Source of the DNA: an uncultured Prevotella sp.
Lineage (GTDB): Bacteria > Bacteroidota > Bacteroidia > Bacteroidales > Bacteroidaceae
DNA length: 64,000 nucleotides
NCBI GenBank assembly: GCA_947164965.1
Contig: CAMUYR010000005.1
Coordinates: forward strand, 62,001 to 126,000
Direction: 5' to 3'
Of this stretch, positions 15,001 to 22,400 are shown in pieces (positions within the stretch are counted from its first letter, which is position 1; each line of letters starts with the position of its first letter). Position numbers and translations under genes: made by a program. The notes under the pieces are model-generated. The model saw only the letters and a program-made list of their open reading frames with translations. It did no database searches and had not been told where the DNA came from.

Positions 15001-17058
15001 TATTCCGTCAAGAAGGGCGAGTCTGGTCTTAGCTACAACTGGTATGCCCATGACAAGTATGTCAATCGCTTCGATGCTGAGAATATCATATCCAAGGAAG
15101 AGTTCGAAGCCCTTCCTGCTGATAAGAAGGAGCTTTATAAGCAGCTTCGTGTCCGTGAGGAGAAGAGCATCTTCAATATCGACCAGACCACGATGGTTCA
15201 TCATAAGAAGGACGAGTACAATGCCATCCTCGCTGCTGAGGATAAGGCTGTTGTCGGTCGTGGTCAGAAGGAGTCCTTTGAGGGTTATTCCAATATCGAG
15301 AATCTGAAGAAGGACAACAACATCAATGCCATGTTGCTGCTCCGCACCGGTAATGACACTTATGAGCTTCACGGTGAGGATGCTGTCAAGGCAGGCAGTA
15401 TTCTTGGTTTGAAGGTTGCCGACCATCCCGATATGAAGGATGCTGAAGGTACTGCCGTCAAGGTTGTCAGCTTCCCTGTTGCCGATCTTGACTCTGTCCT
15501 TCCGAAGATTATCCGCAGTGGTGAGCGTGTTGCTATCGCCGACAAGCCTGAGAGTGAGGCTGTCATTAAGCGCTATGGCACTGCTGACCGTATCTACAAG
15601 GATATCGCCGACCTCACCGAGAAGATGAAGGTTGCCGGTGGTGACAAGGTCATCATCAGTTCTATCCATGAGACGGGTTACGACCGTGAGACTGGTATTC
15701 TCCATATCAACGACTCCCGTGTCTCTGCCCCTGGTGAGGAAGTCAAGACTGCCATCTCCCGTGCTAACGACCTCTACCGTGCCGTCGCTCTCTATACCGG
15801 TGCTGCCGACCGTCTGAACCGTGGCGGTAAGCTGCTGCCGGAGGATGCCGTCAAGTATGACCGTCTCGTTTCCGAGCTTTCTGCCGGTGTTCTGATGAGC
15901 CGTAAGGGTCTGCCTGCTGCCCTCTCTTCTGAGAGCATGCAGATGGTTCCATATTTTGAGCGTGAGCTGAAGGAGGATTCCAAGCTTGTCTCACGCCTGG
16001 AGAGTGATGTCAACAATGCCGTCAAGGTTGTCGGTATGCTTCGCAAGGGTGAAGCCGTTGACTATGCTGCCATTCGTGGTGAGAAGTCCATCGAGTCTAT
16101 GCGTCCGAAGTTCTACACCATCTCTTCCGACCTGGCCACCTATCCTGATATGGTGACGAAGACTGTTGTCCTTGTGAAGGACATGCAGAACAAGAGTGCC
16201 GCTGTCATTCTGCCAGCCGGTGCTTCTCTGGAGGTGAAGAACGAGGTTCCTGGCATGAGCAAGGAGCGTATTGCCATTTCCCTGAAGAAGGAAGGCTTCG
16301 ACGGCGACAAGATTACTTTCTACAATGCCGGTGGCTCCCTGGGCCTGAATCAGCCCAATGAGTTCTTCGCCGACAAGGAGGTGCTGGTCGGTCACCTGAA
16401 GCAGTATGAGTTTGTTGTTGACCAGACCCTCGATTTGAAGGAGGAGATTGCCCGTACAGGCATGGTTGACATCGAGCAGGTGTCTATGATCAAGGATGAC
16501 GAGAACCGTAATGTCCTGTATATCAAACCTGCCGAGGGCAAGCCTATCACCGTCTATCCTGAGCCTGCCGACATCAAGATGTTCTTCAACAGTCTCCGTA
16601 CTGAGAACTTCGATGCCGTCCGTGAGAACCTTGGTCAGAAGTACTATGCTTTCGTCAAGCAGTTCCCGGAGATGGAGGCTGGCGTGCTGATGCCTGAGAT
16701 TCCCGAGGGTGTCGACATGAGCCGTATTTCTAAGGTCAATATCGCCAAGGATAAGTACAACGACAAGCAGTATGTGCTCTTCGCCCAGATCGATGACGAG
16801 AAGGTTCATCATGCCCTCACCCCCGATCAGGCCAGCCGTCTCTTCCTTGTCGATGACAAGTCTCTTTATAAGCAGCTCCTCGCTGCCGTTCTCTTCGGAG
16901 AGAAGTTAGGTATCGCGGAGGGCCAGGAGGCTGCCCAGTTTCGTGACAATCACGAAGGACAGGGTGACCATAATGTGGAAGAAGCCGGTCAAGCACCAGA
17001 AGTCGACTCTCAGGAAGAAGATAACGAAGAGCGCCGTGCAGGAGGTATGCATCGTTAA
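1..17058 (+). CDS. Giant polyvalent protein, 5' end outside window
   Basis: The frame is open from base 1, so the listed ATG at 25 is internal and the gene starts upstream of the window. At least 5,685 codons are visible, among the largest bacterial proteins. Domains I can see (numbered from the ATG at 25): zincin motif DHEVQHAIQ near 73; RadC/JAB-like metal site HNHPSG near 526; second zincin LHEYAHLW near 928; phosphoribosyltransferase-like loop VVIDNVVHSGNT near 1219; MNT-type nucleotidyltransferase GSRSRGEAREDSDLD near 1645; three MutS-I-like segments near 2220, 2418 and 5100; two DUF3945-like repeats near 4660 and 4780; a Lys/Glu/Gln coiled stretch near 4880; an ArdC-N-like segment near 4960-5070. 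This mosaic matches the known polyvalent proteins of phages and conjugative elements, thought to enter recipients and counter host defences. Delivery here is inference. The end is Arg-rich (AGGMHR). Exact domain borders are uncertain. Confidence 0.9.
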   Translation, partial: DSLTLKDYMDAPQLFAAYPELKDVKVSLAPMPEGKGGSLVTTEDWLGLSVNQSIQLNAETMTLARDSYSISARQKIIDAFDHEVQHAIQQVEGFAQGGSPGQRVMLEGIALQHAKDELDTILSNPDYKAWQEADKNYRIASDKLQAVLQHENRNYDALVRLTDAENAAKREAYMLYSVEVKHMDQRAAVLRDQIENGLVLTYDDYHRLAGETEARDVVLRRGLTDEQRRQTLASETEDVPRDQQIVTYDKSLLAASMSREATVIGMSDAGYMNSLALQQAVEDLAVSGNKVIAGYEDPETGEYVFVGNSADVLSRYKGSFGKLLHGDDMSRSSEFRVPRKDGKDSDKFDILTANLLPKGYRFAVITKDRVQELLAHPELATVKTPVKDKSSEEGKIATTIAMPKVTSAVQLDLFADGLADDSQQEQAPVSRDLSQISLPALADGEHCYVERKYTETGAFSFVAGDHVESSADVAYIFKSLADKSVENSFICMVKDGVPTVIHLGIGSSVAVMAPIEQALVAYAELKPEKVWFIHNHPSGSLKVSREDIGLQKRMVNIFGGATQPGIIINTTSGKFVTYTSEAETLGEEQITALAGSDNPVKVWSFDRQVFSKDWNPQESYQASTASRVAAFVSSHRYGDRDKLNLLITNHNNNVTGNVFLPWTDIKEACTPDGVSLIARYVQQMGGTGCFLYGSDNAMIKRETKSLNYLSAHLNQYSVILRDVMSVVDENYYSAHEQGILTPYASERSVVKDAVFEEHAVSPKTFKSGDIIITLPDSTGARKIGRVDKVDGQLLHYTVSNGYIMVGQSQYLDMATDWRLATDEEQQAFLDEEKRVLATESGQEQQRRQSQSSVSPRRLTAEDREAGSAMVDHLQAMGITVSTDSRENRRVLKDAQKDQSEAGKVRHFKTEQGDSYGFAYKGKIHLDLRKIDAELPLHEYAHLWCEALRRINPDNWNSVVTMMKQDADTWQFVKSAYPELTDDNDLAEEVIAHYSGKRGAQKLQAELERMTPRDADYSSRWGNIYQNVAKAVQDFWKHIGDSLNFHYESKEDIADQILNDFAKQVNPVQKVEKWLAARDKEYAAAVEAGDIDKARDMFWEALHENVGNGITPFMAVDGYRGKLDQLAHAVKELDNTDAIIKAADLMAPFVRAGMVLVPAPSHTGKATDMKDLAWAISRRSGAPVADVLVSDSRESQYEYKYAHDGKAMPADALGIRMEGELPADRLPVVIDNVVHSGNTAEACIKALGGGVVLALASAVSQEKHVASLKSLAPVVYDKEGKLIPLSERFEFKNKYLGRVMNYKDIQEMLSAVDDQPVRVIGVGKRMEILTKEAITSVDNPRVGYSKMITDGKDAAGSEHLERNIFYDGRPLGAVMAEVDPQGKATVSYLLDVRVHPFDMAENAWEGIDGMELDEDYDYGCIRFDDEATMVAFYESHREEIDYRNSRYDNIQDTASNKGQAAAETLSLNIPVQYIFKPVPPMQEWVDVAVDKTFLSRPQEEQERLRYRQGETLEEYKNRNQLYWGHPDFALYFWQKYADRQDEVKAILGDGLTDDNYQDVIQKIARLVDSKIEGYEIRSLLNYNKMTEPVRFHEVYEQAFEQRLKEYRDHPVLKEVQGLKGYSVDEIKELVRNHIEDNYGELFMDDGFVIKEITIIGSRSRGEAREDSDLDILLEYGGTDMKEDAMFNILNYEPLEIEGIKVDINPICEHYSLNTADWLARDAMWREEDLKKQHNKIKNMDINENLQQLLAEVMPREGMRYDFGAGFVADDLDHRVTKDELLVKTVKNTGNGYLAGEDIEGYLNLGRLSVNEQNFIYKLIREKQLAELIGEGRQMDWNGLGVGFDQNPDTGNFKEAHLRMLSVENGQLVFDGTITDGDHVGEEPLNFINLSADGMERIYNAVQEAVSENKQVVSDLAALYQTVFQKAVALKPQIDTPSALYDELNGLSAPIEQGAAVSLKDFAEQGMKAFSAGDAEHQQLNELTQGGYQRFLEDVQGLRDDQVSTLAALMQDRRAAYSVTALDSLLTGTIQYYNDNLPNDAVGNDLIGLLGVNNGKDLMAWVNNGVSNPGERLQQLKEALATVSLYDADRLVQAKRQRDNLPERMAEEIRLAPKTLLEGHYAMLMSYYMNNFALLSTAEKAVFQRLDRVETPDQLSQWASGVLTGTTLADLAGIPDSIRDEVSALAYDIAETNDEDMTKVIEGLHGIGVVNDMHLDVLVKEVNRMRQQAPDEVTLFKSDGMLTAIGEDASKVVQMTGWPASLVKYGPNEFAQVLHVNSDGFDVLSEKDLNIRVVSSPVSMRPVMAQSMNDTLFALETIDYSISIAQKEPVLVETDGSLQIGNFKAKTLDFHPTGLDAIAEDGEKLVIRDIPKKYFHPEGTLVVADYINGHRETIENALAIAQPLDFEPYDSPDEVPTVYEEYNLLKQVHPDEVLLFRQKGFVEAFGEDAERLSKALGLPLYERHLDNANIRFAMMNANDYMSVAGDAALDVYIAMPEAADTRQAISQSLVRMQEHIAADAAKKDIAAEIYPTGEGKYSVRLVNAQTLHQISNAVELTADEAARYQMMVGPSAMSQRGDFVMEMADKYFGEVIRMSQDEQKYENMRQLLQQRYDEFVAKHDEEPLYAEVTIRYKDDGSSHSDIIKLSSDVDERDDDKIFFYVDGIQDLLRLVQEDNGEDFDLTDIQETQFYAKSLYLGNEVTVTIDQLQEKAVSLFGQNFEFDFWNPDKPGTKIDRFDLGGMPDTISIDKLEIKDGHLSLYSNDIANDVDLQALDAAELAKVDAALDDVKAYLGLAAKEQELVNLVGKGQQFQLSEPMVINVDDFVAKDVIDSVSVKDDGTIELLGRRIDEQGASASFSLEGRGEYDLSDIDKVLDAVKWDLNGKDSLSLLRSNIKEVVSSLNISEYGTLSIPENFQRRTPTGEMITHVGVSQDGTIMVPAMVSDLSQIDDVNTLRDIYQGVAAAALVQEIANKQAFKSDDYSIKVRFQEPFAMRDAYKEMRQVSSVSLSYANGDLIIYPSEPDGMTIAMGDADSMRLLLDKVRAEQPAVQLQADHESVHVQSADDKVDIYRRVHGWMHDDPALLYSNTDVDVFFYDNKTNTVENIDNEAGIDAYENRDGFFLVRAEDYDEAYRQLAEHDQDQGFADPLSAEEMKVLDKHMANVKNALRATDTSKSLLAHELTGILIDLNVHDAKNIREYFSNLFKDINKEDKKDLRQQWDAIEGLAGGSLRQLAWAVAYRMSDEQIRMMAFDQLLEDNKDVLERLKNSPIDHSQDKPYHITIGEDNRPGGVEGEYHLQFKPDIMRVTFGEQEDIAKEFGGTMRVTNGEEWADFYDESSAVKFAEKVIALNADRIVASRDHAAEERREQLRTLLGEVIGTHGQSIAINPTDIGDGVKAVYLSNNNGTILYDGEKNGEGLVNRILDIDHLSIASAQFLMNSINSVQQKKQESYLQPLTVEQWKVMSEIGYPYAPGNAKEHDNAPVPEMIYWRYVAGMFSMDDVVRSFSTTGYTVGENAERSREILAELNEKYHKLDGDLKPMAAREPARENGSFSVEEILNHDDKFRYQLLSRMQSDVKYFLGNGNRHVPDLWAGDVDKHIDLMFKLWDSFKEKPEWLSREEIAAYAEQMRQPADVVQLRQLNKELKDILKGAGLEYSPLAEKLDITLKPILGNSDDQHLHYASFDEERIHLYETYEDALDLRNYEIIEELSPENQLKLVKGLVDYYRNENNNVTLHVDTQQVPSYALSAIINGDFSGIDSEEDAQNIRDFMERKAYEGAVFSVREEHPSFTSSPAFGLPTDCVAVDILRTGTIKQFREEHLEASRNLPFPEVVEDARVRLDHALQVAPLEVGKEMHIPGNTHFAVKDYDWFNLQEHIKNGGGIPHAYALVNDQEKGLGFLMGRDAIFTPVDKLRQEDLAKLVYGYQSAMLYELVKANGAIQLDEPVEFVHTTALGENIQGAIKEVSIHDDVLRFDGIRQWPDGHTESLKGYGISDGGMESLFNKVLAMNLQKEHAAVVGVDETHPLLNRRYTPEQVQYVVAGLGEYLQNIVNERYNTNGDIYSTEVQEGMKEYLVSSTNTAQDAAYDMMVRVLKKADINKPGILASWGVDNIEATAEMISLDAVKAAEKNMPQESREQLSERLWSKLNELLPENGDMLLLKQPFTITEAQDLAKGQTIDVFNIRRSLSPEYDAVCVFVCGDNKGGVNTYRLTADDLHKVEAILENKDYTLSLKKDEGVEPELREARGYLMDVISQALAEMNGHIEISHTELPSVPIKGDWQDEGNGYPYMEVIKGDNNVRDAVFYDVHAEAYPIDEVIGQLDYADTYALTIAVREAQIANLVGKGDEISFVDGLAVSQDDQSIDKDYIDLIKFDQDGKLNIIGHRQDADGNIVNFDHGDMMYLDGYDDLLAAVKDLREQEALEEEDIENVSEDAGITFSDDDQKVIKEAVATYLTQYNSDYYQSDVDVAGRVAAADLASWSDVKRLGSEIAEDILRDADSRDPEILDRYLPEGMNTIAHESQRIGSDTLEKAKVALFNHEHYIADNVKSRIAEVNAMLPEYNALRRAADNNFMFSHPTSVYSLQQNPRDPQQFALIAVKDGNGEYATAFLELPEVMAKVEKIENDLITEYPQLKDFTAMEENKQEEVAQQQEAQEQQVNNEQQAKPAAKKGWNIDYSKYQIPEGMTVEKAQVFKLTTGANAGKYAVSAVINGERKTQSMYKNDVDAYFNKDDNGVRKATAEQLAVKYFDPNTLKKSVPVKEETPSEQQEQAEGQAQEPKKAAGEKKNPFANIDYSKYQIPEGMTVEKANVFKLSQGPNAGKYAVSALVNGQRQLRVLYKNDLDAYFQRGENGERRATLDQLIAKYFGKTAESMAVGSVQEAEHLVQEQQEDKDKKAKAAADKAQEEQKKQEEQKKAEEAKKKEDKKSVPVSIVQAQLITGALVAAAAADGVFMNKDGKKSPDFASREHMTISPFNAMMMALHSDANGFKTNQYVTFGDASSNGYSVKKGESGLSYNWYAHDKYVNRFDAENIISKEEFEALPADKKELYKQLRVREEKSIFNIDQTTMVHHKKDEYNAILAAEDKAVVGRGQKESFEGYSNIENLKKDNNINAMLLLRTGNDTYELHGEDAVKAGSILGLKVADHPDMKDAEGTAVKVVSFPVADLDSVLPKIIRSGERVAIADKPESEAVIKRYGTADRIYKDIADLTEKMKVAGGDKVIISSIHETGYDRETGILHINDSRVSAPGEEVKTAISRANDLYRAVALYTGAADRLNRGGKLLPEDAVKYDRLVSELSAGVLMSRKGLPAALSSESMQMVPYFERELKEDSKLVSRLESDVNNAVKVVGMLRKGEAVDYAAIRGEKSIESMRPKFYTISSDLATYPDMVTKTVVLVKDMQNKSAAVILPAGASLEVKNEVPGMSKERIAISLKKEGFDGDKITFYNAGGSLGLNQPNEFFADKEVLVGHLKQYEFVVDQTLDLKEEIARTGMVDIEQVSMIKDDENRNVLYIKPAEGKPITVYPEPADIKMFFNSLRTENFDAVRENLGQKYYAFVKQFPEMEAGVLMPEIPEGVDMSRISKVNIAKDKYNDKQYVLFAQIDDEKVHHALTPDQASRLFLVDDKSLYKQLLAAVLFGEKLGIAEGQEAAQFRDNHEGQGDHNVEEAGQAPEVDSQEEDNEERRAGGMHR

Positions 17059-17170
17059 TCTTCCCTTGCCTACTACAGCCCAGGGCGTGTCTGTTAACCA
17101 GGCACGCTTGGGTTCCAAGAAGAAGAAAGATAATCAGTAACAGTATTCACGATATTTATCAGATTGACAT

Positions 17171-18748
17171 ATGACTCCAGAGAAGCAACAATTCTACGAG
17201 CGTCTTGCCCCTGCTGCCATGGAACAGCAGATTAAGTACGGCATCCCTGCCTCCGTCACCTTGGCGCAGGCATGGATAGAGCATGGCAACTATTCCAAGG
17301 ACACCAACAACTATTTCGGCATCCATGACGATGACGGTTGGTGGCGTAGGAATGGCGGTCAGACCGTTATTCTTAACGACCACGGGAGGATGGCCCATTT
17401 CCGTGTTTATAACTCTATGGAGCAGGGCATCGAAGACCATTCCAAGTTTTTCTTCCGTCAGAACTCCCGATATAGTGCCGCCCATGGTGTTTCATCCACT
17501 GATGAGAAGTTCGCCGAGAAGTGGGCCTATACCATCTGCCGTGCCGGTTATGCTGAGCGTCCCAAGGATAACCCTGACCGTTACGCCAAGTCCATCATGG
17601 GCGAGATCAATTCCTATGACCTCACCCGTTTTGACCGTCAGGCCAATGCCCTTGCCGCCCAGCGCGGTACTGCCGTCGGTTATATGCGTGGTCAGGGTGC
17701 TGCTGCCATGCAGCCTTCTGTCGGTTCCGGATATGCCCAGTCCGGTGCATCGCAAGGCTCGTCTGTTGCTGTTTCCAACGGCTACTGCTTCCCTGTTGCC
17801 GGTCTGAACCTTGTTATGTCTGATGGTTACGGTATTGCTCCTACGGGCTACCGTGACCATCCCCATAACGGTATTGATCTGAGAGCCAAATACCAGGATG
17901 TCTTCGCTACCGAGAATCAGGGTAAGGTTGTCGATACGGGCTATCAGAAGTCCGGCGGTAACTATGTTGTTGTCGAGTACGACCGTGCCGATGGTGCCAA
18001 GTGGCGTGTAAGCTATTGTCACCTGAAGGACATCAATGTCAGGAAAGGTGACACGGTGGATGCCGGCAAGGTGCTTGGTGTCTCTGGTAATTCTGGTAAC
18101 AGTACCGGTCCTCATCTGCATCTGACTGTCAAGCGTCAGGAGGCAGGCAGTAGTGAGTTCAAGACTGTTGACCCTCTGCGTTATCTCGCCGAGGTCTCTG
18201 TCAGGGGTAACCTTCAGGGTACCGTTTTGAAGAAAGGCACCAATAACGATCTCCTTGCCAGTCTGAAGGCTGGTGTTGACACCAGACCTACTCCTGCCGA
18301 TGAGCTTCTGTTGGCTCAGCGGTCAGGTAGTCCGCAACTGCAAGGTAGCCAGTATCAGCAGGGCGCTGTCGCCATGCAGCAGCCGTTGAGTGCTGATGCC
18401 CTTGTGCAGCAGTTCGGCCAGGCTAACGATCCCTTGCAGATGCTCTCCTATATGATGCAGCAGCAGAATATCCAGGGTAGCAGCGAGGGTTTCCTGAGCG
18501 GTATGATTTCCACCCTCTTCAAGGGTGCCATGCTCCTTGCTTTACAGCTCCAGAACGGAAACGGACAGGAGCCTGTAGATCAGGCAGAGCAGATGGCAGA
18601 CACCCGTACCCCCGAACAGCGGAAGTTAGACGCCGTTTTACGTCGTCGTGAGACTCCTGATGTCGAGAAGGCCCGTCAGATGGCTTCCATGTCCTTTGAC
18701 GCCGAGAGTCCCGAACAGCAGCAGAATGCCGGTGTTCGTCTCGCTTAG
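17171..18748 (+). CDS. Glucosaminidase-M23 peptidoglycan hydrolase without signal peptide
   Basis: Two cell-wall hydrolase domains are fused. Residues about 5-160 resemble the FlgJ/LytG-type glucosaminidase family (GIPASVTLAQAWIEHG, NNYFGI). Residues about 205-345 form an M23/LytM endopeptidase with the zinc motifs HNGID (near 232) and HLHL (near 315) and the YCHL/GNSGNSTGPH signature. The Gln-rich tail of about 170 residues is not recognised. There is no N-terminal hydrophobic segment, so the protein is predicted cytoplasmic unless exported by another route. It lies 112 nt after the giant gene in the same direction, suggesting co-expression and possibly delivery with it to open recipient peptidoglycan (inference). 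The domain order is the reverse of the secreted homologue at 26302-27318. Confidence 0.85.
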   Translation: MTPEKQQFYERLAPAAMEQQIKYGIPASVTLAQAWIEHGNYSKDTNNYFGIHDDDGWWRRNGGQTVILNDHGRMAHFRVYNSMEQGIEDHSKFFFRQNSRYSAAHGVSSTDEKFAEKWAYTICRAGYAERPKDNPDRYAKSIMGEINSYDLTRFDRQANALAAQRGTAVGYMRGQGAAAMQPSVGSGYAQSGASQGSSVAVSNGYCFPVAGLNLVMSDGYGIAPTGYRDHPHNGIDLRAKYQDVFATENQGKVVDTGYQKSGGNYVVVEYDRADGAKWRVSYCHLKDINVRKGDTVDAGKVLGVSGNSGNSTGPHLHLTVKRQEAGSSEFKTVDPLRYLAEVSVRGNLQGTVLKKGTNNDLLASLKAGVDTRPTPADELLLAQRSGSPQLQGSQYQQGAVAMQQPLSADALVQQFGQANDPLQMLSYMMQQQNIQGSSEGFLSGMISTLFKGAMLLALQLQNGNGQEPVDQAEQMADTRTPEQRKLDAVLRRRETPDVEKARQMASMSFDAESPEQQQNAGVRLA

Positions 18749-18799
18749 AGAATTTTAATTCAATATATCATCTATTTTTTTAATTTAATTTTCAATGTT

Positions 18800-19408
18800 A
18801 TGATTAAGTGTGAAGTAAGCATCTGCGCTGCTATCTCGCGCAATGCAAGTGTGAAGGAAGACAAAGAGAAGAACCCCTTTGTCAGTTTCGGTGTCAAGGT
18901 TCCCATCATGGGTCGCGACAAGGAGAAGCTTGATTTGGATATCAGTGTGACCACTGATGGCGGTAAGGAGATTGCCGCTATCTATACCACTGGCCGTCGT
19001 GTTGAGATTGAGGGTGTCCTTACGATCCGTAAGAAGGACGGCAAGCTCTTCCTCAACCTCCGTGCTGCCAATGACAAGATTCATCTTGGCAAGAGCACCT
19101 ATGGTGATAAGCTGGAGGGTACGATGGAGTTCCGTGGTAAGATCGGCAAGAATGGCGTCGAGGAGAAGGAGGACAAGAATAAGAAGCTTTTTAAGACCTT
19201 CTCTGCCTTCTCCCTGGATAAGAATGGTGACAAGAACGACTTTACGTGGGTTCGTTTCCTCTATTTTGATCCCAAGGACGGTGAGGATTTCCTGCAGGCT
19301 AACACGTTTATTGAGGCCAAGGGTGATCTCCAGATGGGTGTCTTCAAGGGTGCTCTGTCCCTTGACTGCCGCCTCACGTCTGTCTCTCAGTGGGACGTTA
19401 AGAAATAA
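18800..19408 (+). CDS. OB-fold-like single-stranded DNA-binding candidate
   Basis: A 202-residue protein beginning MIKCEVSICAAISRNASV. It alternates beta-rich stretches with a segment on modified or novel strands (RRVEIEGVLTIRKKDGKLFLNL) that is typical of OB-fold/SSB-like proteins, and has a second beta-rich half ending RLTSVSQWDVKK. Its position between the M23 hydrolase and a large zincin protein, in the same orientation and after an AT-rich 51-nt gap, suggests it belongs to the leading-region set of ssDNA-handling and antirestriction proteins. The SSB-like assignment is based on pattern rather than a strict motif. A canonical SSB is encoded separately at 48469-48819. Function moderately supported. 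Confidence 0.6.
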   Translation: MIKCEVSICAAISRNASVKEDKEKNPFVSFGVKVPIMGRDKEKLDLDISVTTDGGKEIAAIYTTGRRVEIEGVLTIRKKDGKLFLNLRAANDKIHLGKSTYGDKLEGTMEFRGKIGKNGVEEKEDKNKKLFKTFSAFSLDKNGDKNDFTWVRFLYFDPKDGEDFLQANTFIEAKGDLQMGVFKGALSLDCRLTSVSQWDVKK

Positions 19409-19474
19409 TTTGGTTGGTAGGGAGGGGATTCCTCCCTCTCCCTGCCGTCCTTTGTGTTTTACTTAAAAGTTAAG

Positions 19475-22400
19475 ATGATGGCTACTATCAAGCAAGGCTC
19501 CCAGCCTTCCGTTTCCAAGAGTAATGCACGCCGCAGATGGCTGATGCCTTTTGGTATCGGCGGTACTCTTCTGCTTGCCGGTGCGCTCACCCTTGTCAGC
19601 CCCCTGTTAGGTGCGCTCGTTGCCGCTACGCCTCTGGCTTATCTCACGGCCAATAAGGTGTTGCTTCCGGCATGGCGTTCCGTCAAGCAGCAGGCTGCCA
19701 GTCTGCTGCGTCCCGGACGTTCCAAGGTTCCTTCCGGTGACTACGGGAACCTCAAGGTCAATGACGGTGGAAAGACGGGTAACGGCATGGTCGATGCCTT
19801 GGTTGACAAGCTCCGTCATAACGGCTTGCAGGTCTCTACCGACTGGAATGCTGCCAAGGACATCTTGCAGCAGCTCCCAGAGAAGTACGAGGCTCTGAAG
19901 CGTGACGATGCCAAGGTCTATGGCTTCGTCTATCGTGGTACTGTCTTCCTGAATCCCAAGGAGACAGGCCCTGATGTTCCTATCCACGAGTACACCCATG
20001 TATGGGCAGAGGCCTTGCGCCAGCGCAATCCCCAGGAGTGGCAGCGTATCGTGGAGCTGATGAAACGTGAGACTGCTATCTGGAATGAGGTTGTCAAGAC
20101 CTATCCCCATCTGGAGAATGATGACCAGATAGCCGATGAGGTGCTGGCCACTTACAGTGGCCGTCATGGTGCCCAGCGTCTTGCTGAGTACTGCCAGGAA
20201 GGTGAGAAGCCCCAGCAGGTTTTCAAGAATCTCTTGGCTGCTTTGGAGCGTTTCTGGAAGGATGTCTCGCTGTTTTTCAAGCGTGACGTGCATTACAATA
20301 CCGCCAGTGACCTTGCCGATCGCGTCCTGAGCGATTTCCTCACTGGTATCAATCCTAACAAGTATATCGATGAGAATACAGTCACCCTGAATGACAGCGT
20401 GCCGTTGGCCAGTCAGGGTTCCCATATCACTAATAATAGCAATACCACTATGAACCAGCGTTTAGAAACACTTCTCTCAACCGTTCTTCCGGATAACGGT
20501 CGTATCGAGCTGCCAAGGCCTTTTGCCCTTGACCAGCGTCCCTCTGTCGGCGTTTATGATATGAATGCCAGGTATATCCTCCGTACTGATGACGGCTTCC
20601 GTTTCAGTGACGGTGACTATACCCTTCCCTTGTCCCGTCTGATGGATCATCAGGTCGGTGACTTGTGTGATGTACTGGAGGAATACCGGCAGAATGACAC
20701 GTTGAAGGCCTCCGACAAGGAGAATGCCCGTGTCGATGCCGCTGTTCTTGGCATCCGTCAGCTTGTCGCCGAGCATGGCCGTATGCTGGACACCGATGTA
20801 TTCTTGCAGAACCCCGTCAATATCGGTCATGGCATGCAGGTTGTCGGTGTCAGTGTCGCTTTGAGCAATACCCGTGACGATGCCGTTATCTTGAAACATA
20901 AGGAGCGTAATGCTCTCCATTACAGCGACTACCGCTATTATGACGGTGACCTCCAGCATGGCACCAAGGTTGTCAACACCCTCTCCAGCCGTCAGCTTGC
21001 CGCTGTCAGTCAGGAGCTGTTGGCCATGGCACAGCGTCATACCCTTGTGCCGGTCAACAAAGGCTATTACCATAATGGCAGTCAGATGTTCGCTGCCGTC
21101 GATGGTGCCTATCCTGACAGGATGATGACCGGTAAGCTCCGTGCCAATCCTATTGTCAGCGGTTTCTCTTCTGACAGCAAGTGCATGCTGTTGACGATGA
21201 AGGATGAAGCCGTCTATCGTGGTGTCACAGACCAAGAGCAGGCTGCCTTCAACCGTGCAGCCTATCAGGTGGCCCAGCGTCTCATCAACCGCAACTGTGC
21301 CGTCAAGGAAGGTGATGATGTCGTAGTCATTCTCGATGACTACAGCCGTGCCAACCTCGACCGCGAGGAAGAGCCTCTGAAGAATGCCGGTGGTGACGCT
21401 CTGAAGTCTTTGGAGGTTATTGCCAAGGCCATTGATGGTGATGCCGCTGTCATCCGTGAGAGTGACCATGTCGTCAAGGTTCGCTTCTCTGATGGCAATG
21501 CTGCCAACCGTTTCGCCGGTGACTATTTCCAGCGTTCACAGGTTGCCCGTTCTGCCGTTTCCCATCTCGCCCTTTTAGGTGGATGGAGTGATACGGAGAA
21601 AGAGTTTGTCAAGGCTTACCTTGTGGAGCATGGCGGTGTTGACAAGCCCACCCGTGAGGCTGCTGCCGAGCGTCTGTTCAATACCTCCGGTGTTGACGCT
21701 CTGGATGTCGCCGACACCCGTAAGGATAGTGTGAGGAATGAGCTTCAAGGTATGGCTCAGTCAATCCCTGTCGTTACCTATTATTTTGCTGAAGCCAAGG
21801 ATAAGTTCAACGAGATCATGGCTGGTCAGCAGTCCACTGAGGTTGCCGACTATTTCCCCTTGCATATCGGTGCATGCGGTATCTTTGAAGAGACCACCGG
21901 TGACGGCCAGCGTGCCTTTGTCGCCTTTGATAACAGCAATGGCGACAACTGGACAGAGGATTTCAAGACGATGAAGGGTGCTGAGCTGTATGTCGGCGGT
22001 GTCCTTTCAGTGGATGATATCCGTCAGCTTGAACGCCAGCAGTTCCGCACCTTCGACAAGCCCTTGCTTATTGATACTATCATCCTCAGTAAGGATGATG
22101 TCTCAGGCAGTCTTGTCAAGAAGCTGCCCTTTGATGAGCAAGGAGAGCTGGAGGTTAAGATGGCCTTCTACGATGGCTATGCCGAGGAGTTGCGTCAGCG
22201 TGACGGTGTGGAGCTGTCTGATGGCGACCGTCTGAAGCTCACCTATCCCACTATCGCTGCCGTTGCTGCCAGTCAGAAGATGCAGGATGCTATCGAGGAT
22301 TTTACCGACCGTCAGTGGCGTGGCAGCACTTTAGGTGAGAAAGTCTATGATATCGCCTTGAAGTATGGCAATGCGGGTAAGCTCTATGAGCGTGTCACTG

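Noticed and set aside
13867-15705. 612-codon minus-strand frame with Leu-rich stretches
   Set aside because: Antisense shadow of the DUF3945-like and Lys/Glu-rich part of the giant gene; Leu runs come from complementing GAG/AAG codons.
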